A stretch of DNA of 64,000 bases, from the NCBI GenBank assembly GCA_030549775.1, contig CM060172.1:4070123-4134122 (forward strand). Reading direction: 5' to 3'. The translations under genes and the position numbers were made by a program. Under the pieces are notes generated by a model. The model had not been told where the DNA came from, did not search any database, and saw nothing but the letters and a program-made list of their open reading frames with translations. This document shows, one piece after another, positions 13,890-26,388 of this stretch. Source of the DNA: Tamarix chinensis. Taxonomy: Eukaryota > Streptophyta > Magnoliopsida > Caryophyllales > Tamaricaceae. Within the stretch, counting starts at the first letter, position 1. Every line of letters starts with the position of its first letter.

Positions 13890-14783
13890 GATTGGTTAGG
13901 TTCAACTAATCAATAGGTCCTTAGAATAATCAACTGATTGACACAACCCATCAAGTGGTAGATGATGAGTGCATATTTTTACAATTTTTATGTCCTTTTA
14001 ATTCTAGGTTTTGGTCTTTTATTTGAACAATGTATGAGGATAATTATAATTTTATGCTTAATTGATAATAGCCCCATATATTTAATTATTTGAGCTAAAA
14101 TAATATTGATTCTTTTAATATTATTTTATAGGTAAAAATATGGGGGTTTAGGTCCTTTGAACCAATCGTCGAAGACTAGAAAAACTAGGAACACGAGGCC
14201 CAATAACAGGGTATAAAAATAAAAGAAAGTGATGATGCTGCAAGATGAGATAGAAGGGACAATGCCTAATGAGAGGGAAAGGAGACGTAGAGAAAAAAAT
14301 TAAAGAAATGAGGGGAAAGACCAAACAAACGAGGCAGAGGGGGACATGAACTGAGAAGAGAAGAAGAAAAGAGGGAGAAAGGAGATGTGCGCAGAAGGAG
14401 GAAGATGAGACTGACAAACATAGAAGGGAGAGAGGGGAGAGAGGAAGGAGATAGGGAGACTGTTGTAGAAGACACATCAAAGAAAGAGAGATAAGAGACA
14501 GAGAATAAATGGAAAGAGAGAAAAAGAGAAAAGAGTACAAAAGGATGGCGATAGTGAAGAGAAACACATGACGGAACAGAGAGAAGAGAAGCCGTTGTGC
14601 CCTAATAGAATAAAAGTGACCTGAACAAATTTATTTAAGATGAAATTAAGAAAATTTTTATCCTAATAAATTGTTGAATTTTCGTCCATATTTAATTTCA
14701 GTTATTTCTTTCTCTATTTATTATATATATTTTTAATATATAGTTTTATGTAATTTTTTTTATTATGACTGGCTAAATATTGA
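13890..14783. other. LTR scraps and a purine-rich tract, no gene
   Basis: 13,890-13,965 repeats the 'gattggtt...aactgattgac...catcaagtggtag' motif found in the U3 of the gypsy LTRs at 33,700 and 45,540, so it is a scrap of that LTR. From about 14,220 to 14,600 the plus strand is strongly purine-rich (GA tracts). The open frames on the minus strand there are low-complexity Ser/Leu/Pro runs and are not supported as genes. Confidence 0.45.
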
Positions 14784-17323
14784 TGTAATACCTCAAACAA
14801 TTTCTTATCCGGATCCCACATCATTCATGCCCTAATTTGATGCTAATCTCAAGAAATCTTATTTTAGCCTCAACCTAATTCCTTAATCCCGAAACTATAA
14901 CCAAATCCGAAATCTTTACTCAGACAAATCATAATTTGTATACCAAAATAAAAACCAGCTAAAATTATTGCTAATTATAATTACTTATGGCTAATCTAAA
15001 AACAACCCTAAACTAATCTCCCAACCCTTTCTCTTTTCTTTTTCTTTTCTTTCTTCTCCTGTTAGTCTAAGCTGTAACATTTGAAAAATTTTGCAACTTG
15101 CATCTCCCCACTTGCACCATCGTCCATCACCTTTCTCTGCCCTCATTCATCATCCATCACCTTTCTCCTTCTTCCTTCTCTATAGAAATGCACACTCCAC
15201 TCTCCCCTATCGTTTTACTTCTTACGCAACACACATATATACAACCATCACCACCCTCACACTACAACTACTACTCTACTCCTCACCAACCTCTACAACC
15301 ATCATTATCATCACCACCTCACATCTGCACCATCACCATCATCATTGTCGCACGCCTCCCCTAGTTTTTCTTTCTTCCCTGATTCACACCGCACACACAT
15401 GTATGTATATATATATATACCACACTCTACTTTCTCCCTATTTGTTTTGCCTCTATTCTTCCCATCTTTGTGTCCAAAACACTACCCAAGCACCCCCTCT
15501 TCCTTCTCCTTTCTTCCTTCTCTTTTCTTCTTCTTCTGCCTTTTTCTCTCCCCTATTTTTGGCCTGCACACCACCCATTCCACCACTGTGTACCACCTTG
15601 GCCACTACTCGCCACCCATTAGCCGGTGGACCGACCACCAAGGTTACCCCAACCTTCTCCAACACTGTTGCCACCAATCACTGCATGACTACCACCTCCT
15701 TTCCCTTATTCTTTCTCTCATCTATCGCATTTTTACAAAGCGCATGGCATGTGCACAACCCCAAGCACGACCATAAAACACTAACATTTTCTATTCACAC
15801 ACGTACAACTCAGCACTGCTTAGCCGTACGTAATCTTTTCTCTCGACCAAGGTTGCACCGCCAACAACAAAGCCATGCAACTCAACACCGCCTAGTCGTG
15901 TATGATCTTTTCTCTCGACTAGAGCTACATGACTTACAACAGAACCGTATAACTTCCTATTTTTGGTCATGCACCCCTATTTTCACCCCAAAACCTTACC
16001 CAAATACCACTAAAATTTTACCATAGCTCCACAACACATTCATCTACATATCTACACATCTCAAGCTCCTATTTAACTATGGTTATTTCTAATTTTACCC
16101 TCTTTACCCTGATTTCTCCTTCGATTTGACTCTTTAAGTATAACCATGAATTTTATTATTTTTTACAAGTGGTATTCCAGTTTCTTCAGAGGAGGAAGTC
16201 TAGGATTTTCATGTTTAGAGTTTGGTTTCCTATTTGGTAAGTATATTATATAATGTTTAGGGGTTTTTTTGTGTTATTTTGCTTGTATGGCTATGTATAT
16301 TTTTCATGATATTATTGATATATGATGTAACATGTGTTGATCATGATATTTTGTGATGATATGATTATTATGTTAAAAGAAAGTGAGAATGGGTAACAGG
16401 TTCCATTATTATTTTGTTGTAGTAATGTCATATTTGTGGAAATATATATTATGGCATAAAATATGGGATTAAGAATATTATGTTATTGAAAGAAAGTACG
16501 AATGGCTAAGAGGTACCATTATTATTTTGTCTTGATAATGTTATATTTGTGAAACTATATCTTATGTTATGAAATATGGGTTAAATGAGTTTTGATAAAT
16601 GAGCAGAAGAACTCTTATGAGGTATCATGATAATTTGTGCACTTGGAAAATAATATGTGTGAAAGGTACAAGATTTTATAAAATAAATATTATTATTTGC
16701 GTTAAAGGGTAATTTTGTCACTATAGGGTAATAACAAAATTTTGGTATTTTATGTGTTAGGTGGATTAATATATGATAATAATAGAAAGAGGAATTCTTA
16801 GAAGCATTATTGTTGTTTGGGGTCCTTAAATGATTTAATTGGATAATTTAGGGCAAACTATCTTATAATGATAATATCTTTATTCCATGTGCAAAATCTA
16901 GAGGTCATTCGAATTCTTAATATGTCATTAATGATTGACTTTATGAGGTTATCTATTGGAATTGGTAATCAGATAAATTTTATGGGAGATATTATGGCAA
17001 AACTATGGAATTTGAGGTTTTGGAGATTCCTGTGAGTAATACATTGGGTTAGGTTTATTAATGTATATGTATGGGAACTAGACCGTGCATTATGGGCATG
17101 ATAATAATGATGATATTTGAGAGTGTCTTATTGTAATATAGATGAATAATTAATATGGAAAATGATTGCTAAAGGGAGTGTAATTAGGGTTTGAAAGGAC
17201 TTAAGGACTTATACCTATGCTATATGTATATATGTTTTAATGTGTTCTATGCCTAAAAATAAATCTTGAATAAGATACTAATCACTTAAAGTGAAAGAGC
17301 ATGTGAGTAGGGCTAAGGTGATC

Positions 17324-17325
<2 letters not shown>

Positions 17326-17361
<36 letters not shown>
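17326..17361. repeat. (TA)n microsatellite
   Basis: An uninterrupted TA run just before the CCAC/GTGG units of long LTR copy 2. Confidence 0.9.
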
Positions 17362-17363
<2 letters not shown>

Positions 17364-17790
17364 CCATTCCACTAGGAAAAATAGTGGCTTGGGAGCGTTT
17401 TACCCTGATAAGATATTTTTAATCTCCATTCGAACAAAAAGAATAGTGGCTCACAAGCGTTTTACCTCAAGAAGGTGCTTTAGTTTGTTCCACTGGAATA
17501 AGAATAATGGGGCCCCTATTTCATTGTGAATTAAAAACATAACAATATAGTTTATGGAGAAGATACTAATGATTTAAATTGAAAGAATATGTGAAGCAAG
17601 ACTAAGGTGATCTATTTATATATATATGTATGTATGTATTCTCATTCCACCAGGGAGAATAGTGGCCAAGGAGCGAGGTGATGTTTTTAGATTCGTTCCA
17701 TCAAATGATAATAGTGGCTTAGGTGTGTTGTCCCTAAGAAGGTGTTTCAGACCATTCCACCGGTTTAAGAATAGTGGGGTTCCTGCACTC
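17362..17790 (+). repeat. Imperfect tandem repeats with CCAC...GTGG core, copy 2
   Basis: Units such as 'attccaccagggagaatagtggc' and 'attccaccggtttaagaatagtggggtt' recur. They are diverged relatives of the arrays at 12,570, 47,250 and 58,020. Words such as 'gagcgttttacc' recur between units. Confidence 0.6.
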
Positions 17791-18418
17791 GGCGAATATA
17801 AATGAATGAAAATGGATTATACTTAATAAAGGAATGTGGATCATTTTCTATCTTATGAGATGTTTCATTTATTTGGTTATTGATTTATGATCTAATGTGA
17901 AAGCATGTGCTATTTGTTTCCCTATTTCAATAGTATTGTTCCCTTACTTAGTAAGTAGAGTACTTACTATTCATTTTATGGGTGATATTCATTCCCACCA
18001 GTAGAAGGCCTTGATTTATATGCGCGGGTCTCAAAAGATCAACTAGATGATTATCTTACCTATGATGCCTTACATGGGGATGAGTGACTTCACTTATATT
18101 AAGAGTTGGGTGAACAAAAATTGTTATCTGGTCGATGTATTTAACTTGATGCCCTTTTAGACTCTTGATCCATAATATCCCTTCTTTTGTATTTTTTATT
18201 CTTAACTTGTAGTTAGGCTCCAAAATCAATATTGTACTATAAATTCTCTTTTGTTTGAAATTTTCTTGTGTTACTTTAAATGTTTTAGGATTGTGATTGA
18301 TGTGAGGATGGTTGCATAAACAAAAATTATGTCAATTATGGCGATAACCTCCAATATTTTACTTAACGACTTCCGTTGTAAAACAAAATTATTTAATAGT
18401 AAAAATTGAGGTGTTACA

Positions 18419-19600
18419 ATTTATTACTAGGGAATAGATTGAAACTCTAGAATATGGTTTGAGATATAATATTAATTTTCTTTGTTTCATGATATTATTC
18501 TTTGACCCTACTTTAATAGCTATCGTTTATAGATGTGATTCTATCAATTATGATTTATATGGTTCATACCTCGTTATGGCATTCTTATAGTGAAAACATG
18601 TAGGATTATAAGCTTTGTAGGTGGCAATATGAACATGCAAGAATTTACATGTATAAATAAAAACTAAGCTAAATAACAATTCACCTAATAGTTTTGTGAT
18701 TCTGACTAGAGTAGTGCAACCTTTAGATATGTATAGGCCAAATGACAGGAATACAAATACACATGCTTGATGTACTAGTTTGGGTACTTAGACTAGCATT
18801 CTTCCACTTGTGCTTAATGCTTTAAATCGAATTAAATATAGGAGCTACTTGTTACGACTATATTGCTATAATCTAATAAAATTTATTATTGACAATTTAT
18901 CATATTAATTATTTCAAAAAATTAATATAAGATGTATAGATCTACTTTTGGCTTGCAACTTGGTCAGTCTCTTTCTTGTGATTAGAATATGACTTAAAAA
19001 TTAATATTATATTTCGACCTAATCTAGTTGTAGATTTCGACTTTATTAGCACATTTGTCATATTTACATTCATCTATTATTTTATTAATTTTTTTTATTT
19101 ATTATTTATATTCTTTTATACTTTTAAAACCACCATAATTGTATTTTTCTCATTATTTGTTTGATTCACATTATTTTATTTAATTATTTGTGAGATAACT
19201 AAATAAAGATGAGATCTCTCAGTCCCCATTATAGAACAATATTCTTATTTACTAACACTATAATTGAATACAAGAGGATATATATTATGTGTCGGCTATG
19301 GTTACACCATTAAATCTATGTTAATCTTGGTTTTCTCTTTACTTAACCCTATCAATTAGTTTGGTAGAACTAATTAATCAATTTGATAGAAACCTAGTTT
19401 GGTTGAGACAAACCAATCAACCAGTTAGCCCAAATGGATCGACTGGTCACCTAAAAGTAATCAATTAGTTGGCAAAACCCATCGACTAATTAGGCCAAAT
19501 CAATCAACTAGTTCGGCCAGATTGTGTGATTTTGATCTTTTAACTTAGATATGCCTTGAGACCATGCCTACTGATGGTATATCACTACATAATAAGTGAA
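18419..19600. other. AT-rich DNA with a gypsy-LTR U3 scrap, no gene
   Basis: No coding region is visible. 19,340-19,530 consists of repeated 'aatcaaccagttagcc', 'gatcgactggtcac' and 'caatcaactagttcgg' motifs, the same U3 repeat type seen at 7,550-7,690, 33,690-33,780 and 45,530-45,690. It is probably a truncated LTR of the outer gypsy family. Confidence 0.45.
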
Positions 19601-21134
19601 TTACATCTGCTGATATTGATTGGCAATCTAGTGGATGGATTAAATGAATCATAATCTATGGCATACTCAATTGGTGTTGTAAAGGCCTTTAGGGGTAAAC
19701 CTGAATAAGTATTTAATGGCCTTAAAGGGGTAATGCAATCTAGGGTTTTTCCCTAAAATGTATTAATTTAATAAATTTGGTTTATATTGAGTAAGTATTA
19801 ATAGAAATCCCATACATGGTTGGGGTATAGCAATGGTTGAGAGGGAATAAGTATGTAAATGCCTTACTTGCATACTGTATGGACCTTGTATGATCACATA
19901 ACCTTGAGAATAATGTACTGATAACTTAAAGCGAAAGATGATTAAGTTGTGTATGGGTTTGGGTTACCTGATCATTAATTAGCTATCGGGATTTAGTCTT
20001 CCTTCGGGTAGGATCTGAGTAGATCCCGATGTCTTACCTACTCAAGACACTGATGATGTAATAGGATATATCAATACTAAAGGGTTTTGGATTCAACCTA
20101 GAATTATGTCCATTGGTGGTTATTTGGCTTTAGTTTGAACTTATTTCCATTAGTGATTCAACGTAGACTTATGTCCTTTATGAGACCATAGGGTAGTGCA
20201 CCGTCGATCACTCGATAATAATTGGGACAAGTATTTGTATAATAATTTGAATGAGTATTGGATATAAATTTGGAATAAGAATGTCACTAAAGAGAAAGAT
20301 GAAAGTAAAAGGAAAAGAATGGTAAAGGAGATAAATGATCTATATATGTATAAATTACCTAATAAATTAGGTACGTGGAAATGTCATATCATGAAACTAT
20401 GTGCTTGGGTGAATGAATCCTTAAAAATATATGGACATTCTACTTAGTAGATTGCATGTCATCATTTACAATGATTGTGGTACACTGTCAAGCATGATAA
20501 GTCTTATATGGTATAAGCTTCCTATGTATATTATGTGCATAATAGAGCATGTATCTTATTTATATGAAATATGCCAACATGACTTTCTATTATGCGGGAA
20601 TCTTGAGTTGCCGATGACTCCATTGAGAAGGTAACTTGGCTTACTCATACAAGATGTATTAATGTGTTTATTTCTCAGTCACCTACTCGTTTCCATTAGT
20701 TGAGGGTTAAGTGCAAGTTTTTGTGGATGGTCAATCTCCTATTGGGCATGGATTCTAAGAGCATAGACATCAGAAGAATTTTTAGCGGTCTTTGATGGAC
20801 TAGAGTTTAGGGCCACGTCCTTCCTTTGTTTCTGTCATTTAAGATCATGTACTTTAACTAAAATTTTCTTGTGCATTTGAATATTGTAGGCTATCAATGT
20901 CCTGTACCTGAAAGCCACTCTTTCAGTATTTATATAATGTATTTTGACGCACTCTACTCTAGTTTTAGTTGGTTTGATTCTTTGTCTTATATTTAACATG
21001 ATATAAGTGACAGACGCCTATTCTATCTTAGATGCAACAATAACACCTTATTTTTCCAAAATTTTTATTTATTTTCCGATTCCGTAAGATTTTTAAATCA
21101 AAAGTTTTTAGTATGAAAAAATAGGAGTGTTGCA
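19601..21134 (+). mobile_element. Truncated long-family LTR, right end only
   Basis: The right terminus AAAAATAGGAGTGTTGCA matches the termini of the long LTR family. Upstream, 'ctcagtcacctactcgtttcc' resembles the 'ctcagtacgtaatgtactgacc' part of copy 1. The left end is not identifiable, so the start is approximate. No gene is seen in it. Confidence 0.45.
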
Positions 21135-21714
21135 ATTATTTACCTCACTATATTAATCTTATACAATTTTTGTATACATATTAAATTTTACCATTATTAT
21201 ACTTAAATATCATACTAAAATTGAAATATTATCATTGTTATAATAATATTTCATAATAATCTCTCTTGTGAATGATATATCAATATTATTTTCTATTTAT
21301 AAATCATGATATTTTTGTCAATTTCCATTAGCCTAGATTGAAAATAAGTTAGTGATAAATAAAAGAAATAAAAACAAAGTTATAGATAAATAAAAAATAA
21401 AATAGTCAAGGTGTGGGCCATGTGACGATACGTGACTCCGTTAAAATTGCGGGGACCGTAGCAGCGCAAGGAGTCTTAAATGGTCGCTCACGGGCCTTTT
21501 AATGAGGTCTCAGTCCGATACGGGGGCTGCAAAAAGCCTCTTAACACTCCTAATAATTAACGGAAGGTAGAATAAGGATGGTCGCCCTCTCTTCTGGTAG
21601 TAGGAAACCTTACGGATGAACTAAAACGCGATGAGCCAATTTTCTTTATCTTTATTAGCATTTTTTTCTTTTTTGACAAGGGCATGAAAACATAGACGGA
21701 GTGCAGAAACTGAC
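21135..21714. other. Non-coding DNA downstream of SERINC exon 5
   Basis: The first part is AT-rich. From about 21,410 the base composition is more balanced and low-copy in appearance. It follows the splice donor of SERINC exon 5 (minus strand), so it should be intron if the gene continues to the left. No further SERINC exon could be read here. Confidence 0.5.
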
Positions 21715-22752
21715 CATCGATTCTCTTTCTGTTCAGGCATCCAGCAGTTATTCCACCACTCAATAAACTGAATCACACTAATCAGTTGGAGAATCAGAAA
21801 AATCCTGCAGGTCCAGAGGCATGATGAGAATTAAAAACTGGAGAAGATAACATCTGAAATTTGAAAACCAGAAGAACAATGCTTTTAACACGATCCCGTA
21901 AAGAGGGATGAAAATTTTATCAAGGGTGTGCAGCATGTGGCATGTATGCACACAAGTAATCAATCCATAATCGAGAGTGGAAGATTACCCTGCGCCTATG
22001 CGGGCAACTTCGCCTGCGGACAAACAAGAAGCACCATTTCAGTACGCTGTCACATGCCTACAATCGTTACAAATAAAGAAGATGCGTAACGCATCCATCG
22101 CAGTGCAATAAAATGAGAACAATATAGTGATGGAAAATAAGCCAATAACTAGCTAGCTAATGAGGGTGAAGTTCCTGTGTTCAAGATGAGTATTCCATTA
22201 AAATTTCTCCTGCTACTTAATCTAAGACTAATATAGTGAAGACAGTGTGCATACCATATATATGAATAACATCTGCCGGTATGAAGAAAGGCGAAGCCAT
22301 TGATAAGACTAACAGAACAGACTTGACTGTCCAACATCCGGAATGCCAGCCACTGCGAATCTCATACAATTTGCTAGTGTCGATAGTCGTAACAAACATC
22401 GAAGTAAAAAACATCTGAACTATCATGATAAGGTTATACATATGCTAGGAATAAGGGGGAAAAAGGGGGTAAAAATGAGCCATATATTCTGATAAACAGA
22501 AAGGTAAAGGGATCCACATCCATGTTTCTGCATGTACTCAGACTTGCAAGAATTCAGAGAAAGTTTACACCACTTGGGAAGAAAAAAGGATACGAAGCAT
22601 CCAAAGCTTGCGCGAATCACCCCCATTGTATGGAAACAATCAAGACCCTTATCTCCGCATATTTTTAGATCTGGAAAAGGGGCATAAAAAAAAAAAGGCC
22701 GGGAAGGGTTCAGAAACTGTAGGGAAAAATAAAATGTAGTCGCCAAAAAATT

Positions 22753-22783
<31 letters not shown>

Positions 22784-23026
22784 TAGTGGGCAAAATGAAA
22801 TTTCTGCCGACTTACAATGAGGTGGATGTTGTGGAGATAGCTTTTGAGCATAATCACGAAGAAACCAAGCAACGAGATTTATTAGCAAAAAGATTAGGCC
22901 ATAGTAGTAACGCGCTCTCAATGACTTGTTCCTTTCGGTCTCTGCAGAGAATTGAGAATGCTTCTGCAGCTGTAACGACTCGGGTTGCTCTCCTAAGGGA
23001 CCAACTCCACAGTTCCTCGTACTCAT
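21715..23026 (-). CDS. SERINC (serine incorporator/TMS1) family membrane protein, first five exons
   Basis: Five exons on the minus strand join in frame: 23,026-22,816; 22,670-22,594; 22,414-22,255; 22,013-21,989 (only 25 bp); 21,804-21,715. All introns are GT-AG, and phases 1, 0, 1 and 2 fit together, giving about 187 codons from the ATG at 23,026. SERINC hallmarks appear in order: YYYGLIFLLINLVAWFLRDY (membrane segment 1), CGDKGLDCFHTMGVIRASFG, KLYEIRSGWHSGCWTVKS, PFFIPADVIHIYG, GEVARIGAG, and QLISVIQFIEWWNNCWMPEQ. SERINCs are multi-pass membrane proteins of about 400 residues, linked to serine-derived lipids or lipid scrambling. No stop or frameshift is seen, so this part looks intact. The last exon ends at a GTCAGT donor, and the C-terminal half is not found in the window. 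It is either a gene with a very long transposon-filled intron running left past position 1, or a 5' gene fragment. Confidence 0.85.
22751..22783. repeat. (TA)n(TG)n microsatellite in SERINC intron 1
   Basis: A compound TA then TG run between exon 1 and exon 2 of the SERINC gene. It begins about 30 bp into the intron from the exon 1 donor. Confidence 0.85.
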
Positions 23027-23255
23027 TCTCGCTAACTAGAGAATCATGGACAAAAACAGAGAAGCAACTGCAGGTCAGTTTGAATATATATAAATATATA
23101 TAAACATACATACATAGGGAGAGAGGTGGAAAGGGTCCGGAAAATTCGCACCAAGACGAATGCATTGCGTAAGTTATTTTGTGTCTTCTTTGGAAAAGCT
23201 AACGTTGTTAGCTGTTACAATTTATTGTTTTACTTTATTTAATTTATAAAATTAT

Positions 23256-23293
<38 letters not shown>

Positions 23294-24460
23294 AAAACTC
23301 GATCGAAAAGAGCAAAGAGTTCCTCAATTACATGCTATGTCAGGGATGATATAAGTATTAACATTCGGGCAGAAACAAGACATATATTTACGTTATGTAT
23401 GTACACATCTAAACAAATGATTATAACTCATAGCTATAGCTGGAAGAAGGGACCCCATTTTCAATTGGCATAAAAAGAAATCAAGGATTGTAGCCAAAAG
23501 TTAAATAAAAAACAACCCTTAGGAGCTTGCTTTAGCACTTAGATCTTCATTATTTGGTATGAAAGGAACATGAGAATTTTTTAAGGTGACCCCAAATCCA
23601 TCCTTATATGTATTGCGATCATTATTGCTAGAAGGGTGACATTCCTTAGGTTCAAAACTAAATATAATAGATGGTTAGGTAAGGTAGATACGATATGTTC
23701 ATCTTATGGTGGACGTAATTATTTTCAGATCATAAATACAATTACAAACTTACTTATCCAAAAAAAAAAAAAAAAAAATTCCAAGATCATCAGACCCAAG
23801 ACTAGAACAAAAAGAAAAGGGAAGAAGAAAGGGCAACTATTACATCTGAAATTATACATGCATTACTGCACCACACGTAGGTAAAGAACGAAAAGAAAAA
23901 AGAAGGAAGATATGGCAACTGCATAAATATATAAATACACACAGACACACACAGAGATTATAAGTAGAGAACAATTTGGGAAAGTACAAATGCATCACAG
24001 CAAGGCCGGTAGCAGAAGCATTTTTTAATACCGTGGGGGAGAAAGAAAAAAGGCCCCGGGGGAGGGGGGGAGGGGCTACCGGAAATGGATTGAGTTATTG
24101 ATTGATGCTTGTTTTGTTTTCGTTATAGTTGTTGGAAGCTCGGAAATGCCAGAAATTGTTGGTACACAATGCTTGTTTTTGTACATCCTTCCTACGTCTA
24201 AACCGTCCTCTGCAATGGAGATCGGTCCTCTTACCACTCCGGTAACTACTCCCTCCCACTACGATGACTATAGGTCTTTTTTTTGTTAATATAAACTTAC
24301 CCTGTTTGTTGCCTGTACATATACAACCTCCAAGAAGAAATCGCAGCTGTAAAGAATATTGGCTAAGGACATCCACCTTTTCTTATAGATTTGTCAAATT
24401 TCTAGCTTCCATAAAACAAACGATAATGACCGTAAAAAATAAAATAGAAAACAAATAAAT
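23027..24460 (-). promoter_or_regulatory. SERINC 5' region, possible non-coding exon and promoter
   Basis: This region lies upstream of the SERINC ATG. Read on the minus strand, a CTGCAG acceptor-like site near 23,075 precedes the ATG exon. A GTAAGT donor-like site at 24,300-24,295 follows a CAACAAACAGG stretch, so a 5' UTR exon ending near 24,301 with a 1.2-kb leader intron is possible. A (TA)n run lies at 23,259-23,289, an A tract at 23,760-23,778, and a G-rich tract at 24,055-24,075. Splice consensus is the only support. Confidence 0.3.
23259..23289. repeat. (AT)n microsatellite
   Basis: Uninterrupted AT run upstream of the SERINC ATG. Confidence 0.9.
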
Positions 24461-26340
24461 TAATAAAATCATTATTGTCCTAAACAATTCTTCGCATTTG
24501 AAATACTTTTTTATTCAATATTTTCTACCTCAAACACTTACTTATACTTTATGACAAAGAAAATTTGCTTTTCGTGGTATGGGAAGCAGTGATGCACGAA
24601 AAAGGAGACGGGACGAAACACGAAAACGTCATTTCTTAAAAATTTAGAAAACGGGGACGGCAGGAAACGTTAAAAAAATTATATATATATTTTTAAAAAA
24701 TAGGTTAAATTTATTAAAATTTAGAGAGAAAAATAAAATTAATTTTTATATTAATTAATTTTAATTATTAATAATATTTTTTTAATAAAAAAATTAATTA
24801 AATAATATATTTTTAATAAAAATATTAATTAAATAATTTTAATATAAATTTTAATTCGAAGAAGTTTTCGATAAGTTTTCTTCTCTGCATCACAGATGGG
24901 AAGACATCAAAGTACGAAGATATATGGCTGAGTGAATAAATAAATAAATCAGCAAGAGATTCAGTATTAAAACATCTGTTTGGTCAGTTTAGTTATGACT
25001 TATAATCGTGACAAACGTATAAGGACGACGTTAGTTAGGACGATCTCCTTTTTTTCCGTGTTCCCGTACACGCAGGGCATTAAACATGTATTTTACAACT
25101 CATAGCGGCGCGGCATACCTTTCCGCGTTCAAATGGCTGGTAGGAACCACCACACCGACCCGCCGGCAGCAACACCCTAACCACTAATATACCGAGTTAC
25201 TTCATTTATTTCGTTTCATCATTACCTTATAAATGTGGTCCTTATAAATATGGTCCTTATAAATATGGTGTGCCATAATAAATATTCTTATTCTAAGTAT
25301 AGTTTCGGTTGAGTGCACCAGTGTACATAATATAATTTACAACTCTGATAACTTGACATCTAACCTATTCATATAAATTCTATACTCAAATAAAAATATT
25401 ATTTTAACATATCTAATAAATTTTACAAGAAAATTTTGAAAACAAAGATCAGATATATTCATATCTATATTCATATAAGGGTCTTAGTTTATCTAGAAAA
25501 ATTATTAAACTATTTATATTTAAATTAAAAAAAATAAATAAGGTTTCAAAACTTAACCTTACTAAAATCAAAATATTATGATGGATTACATAAATGATCA
25601 ATAAACTATGGATACTTTTCAATATTGGATAATTTGACAAAAAAATCGAATATCATAAAAGTCCGATATCTATTTTAAAAAAAAATGGATCGCAATTTAC
25701 GAATATTGAATTAGATTTTTGGATCTCATATTTTTTGAGTAGCTTTAACACATATGCCATGTACAATAGATACAAGATTATTTAAAAGTAAATAATTTTC
25801 ATACTTCTCTTGAGGACTTACTTGACATAATGGTTAGAGTATGTGAATACATATGAACCTTTAAGAGTATCAATAAAAAAACACATTTTATTAATATTAT
25901 TACATCATCACTCCAAATATCGTATTGTTAACCTCCTAGATTAATCAATGTCTTACACCTTATTTTGACAATAACAAATGGACTTAAAAGAAGTTAACCT
26001 TTTTTGTTTAAGTATGCATAAGCTATGTTGATCACAAGGATATCAAAACACACTTGTTCAAATTAATTCTCATGCTAAACATTTAAAAGAATTGTCAAGT
26101 TTCAAAGCATAAGAGAAAATTATATAAAGATTACCAATACTCAATACCTCAAGGTGTATATTCCAAGTCTTAAATTATCTTGTAAAGTTGTTTGAAAAAC
26201 AACACTTTTGGTTTTATTTTGATAGGACATTTTAAAACCCCATTTAATGTTATTTTATAAGAATTCCTTGGCAATTCTAAGTCCCAAATCCTTTTAAAAA
26301 TATTTTTAAACATGTTGACTGTAGCTGGAACCAATTGACT
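24461..26340. other. Low-copy-looking intergenic DNA, no gene
   Basis: No coding region was recognised. Three tandem 15-bp units (CCTTATAAATATGGT) lie at 25,225-25,269. A patch at 24,595-24,665 is rich in ACGGGACG/ACGAAACACG words, a composition often seen in plant interspersed repeats, but I cannot assign it. The rest is AT-rich. Confidence 0.5.
25225..25269. repeat. 15-bp tandem repeat, three units
   Basis: Three consecutive copies of CCTTATAAATATGGT with one base changed in the first unit. Confidence 0.9.
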
Positions 26341-26388
26341 TGTAATATCCTAAATGTTTAGCTAACCTCAATTTTGAGTACTTGATAT
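26341..26388 (+). mobile_element. Left tip of a long-family LTR split by the copia element
   Basis: TGTAATATCCTAAATG resembles the family left end TGTAATACCCCAAAA. The last five bases, GATAT (26,384-26,388), are the copia target site and recur at 32,956-32,960, where the same LTR appears to resume. Confidence 0.45.

Larger units (their letters stand above)
14784..18418 (+). mobile_element. 3.6-kb long-family solo LTR, copy 2
   Basis: The segment begins TGTAATACCTCAAAC and ends AAAATTGAGGTGTTACA. It is flanked by ATTGA (14,779-14,783) and ATTTA (18,419-18,423), a 5-bp target duplication with one mismatch. It has the family layout: C/T-rich leader (about 15,020-15,780), AT-rich middle, and CCAC/GTGG units at 17,360-17,790. 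It is shorter and more diverged than copies 1, 3 and 4. A 311-residue open frame at 15,091-16,026 is Ser/Pro/His/Thr-rich and low-complexity; I treat it as compositional. Confidence 0.65.

Noticed and set aside
15091..16026. 311-residue open frame as a gene
   Set aside because: Low-complexity Ser/Pro/His/Thr composition inside an LTR leader, with overlapping frames also open.
22774..23103. Plus-strand open frame over the SERINC first exon
   Set aside because: It is the shadow of exon 1; the minus strand carries family motifs and splice sites.
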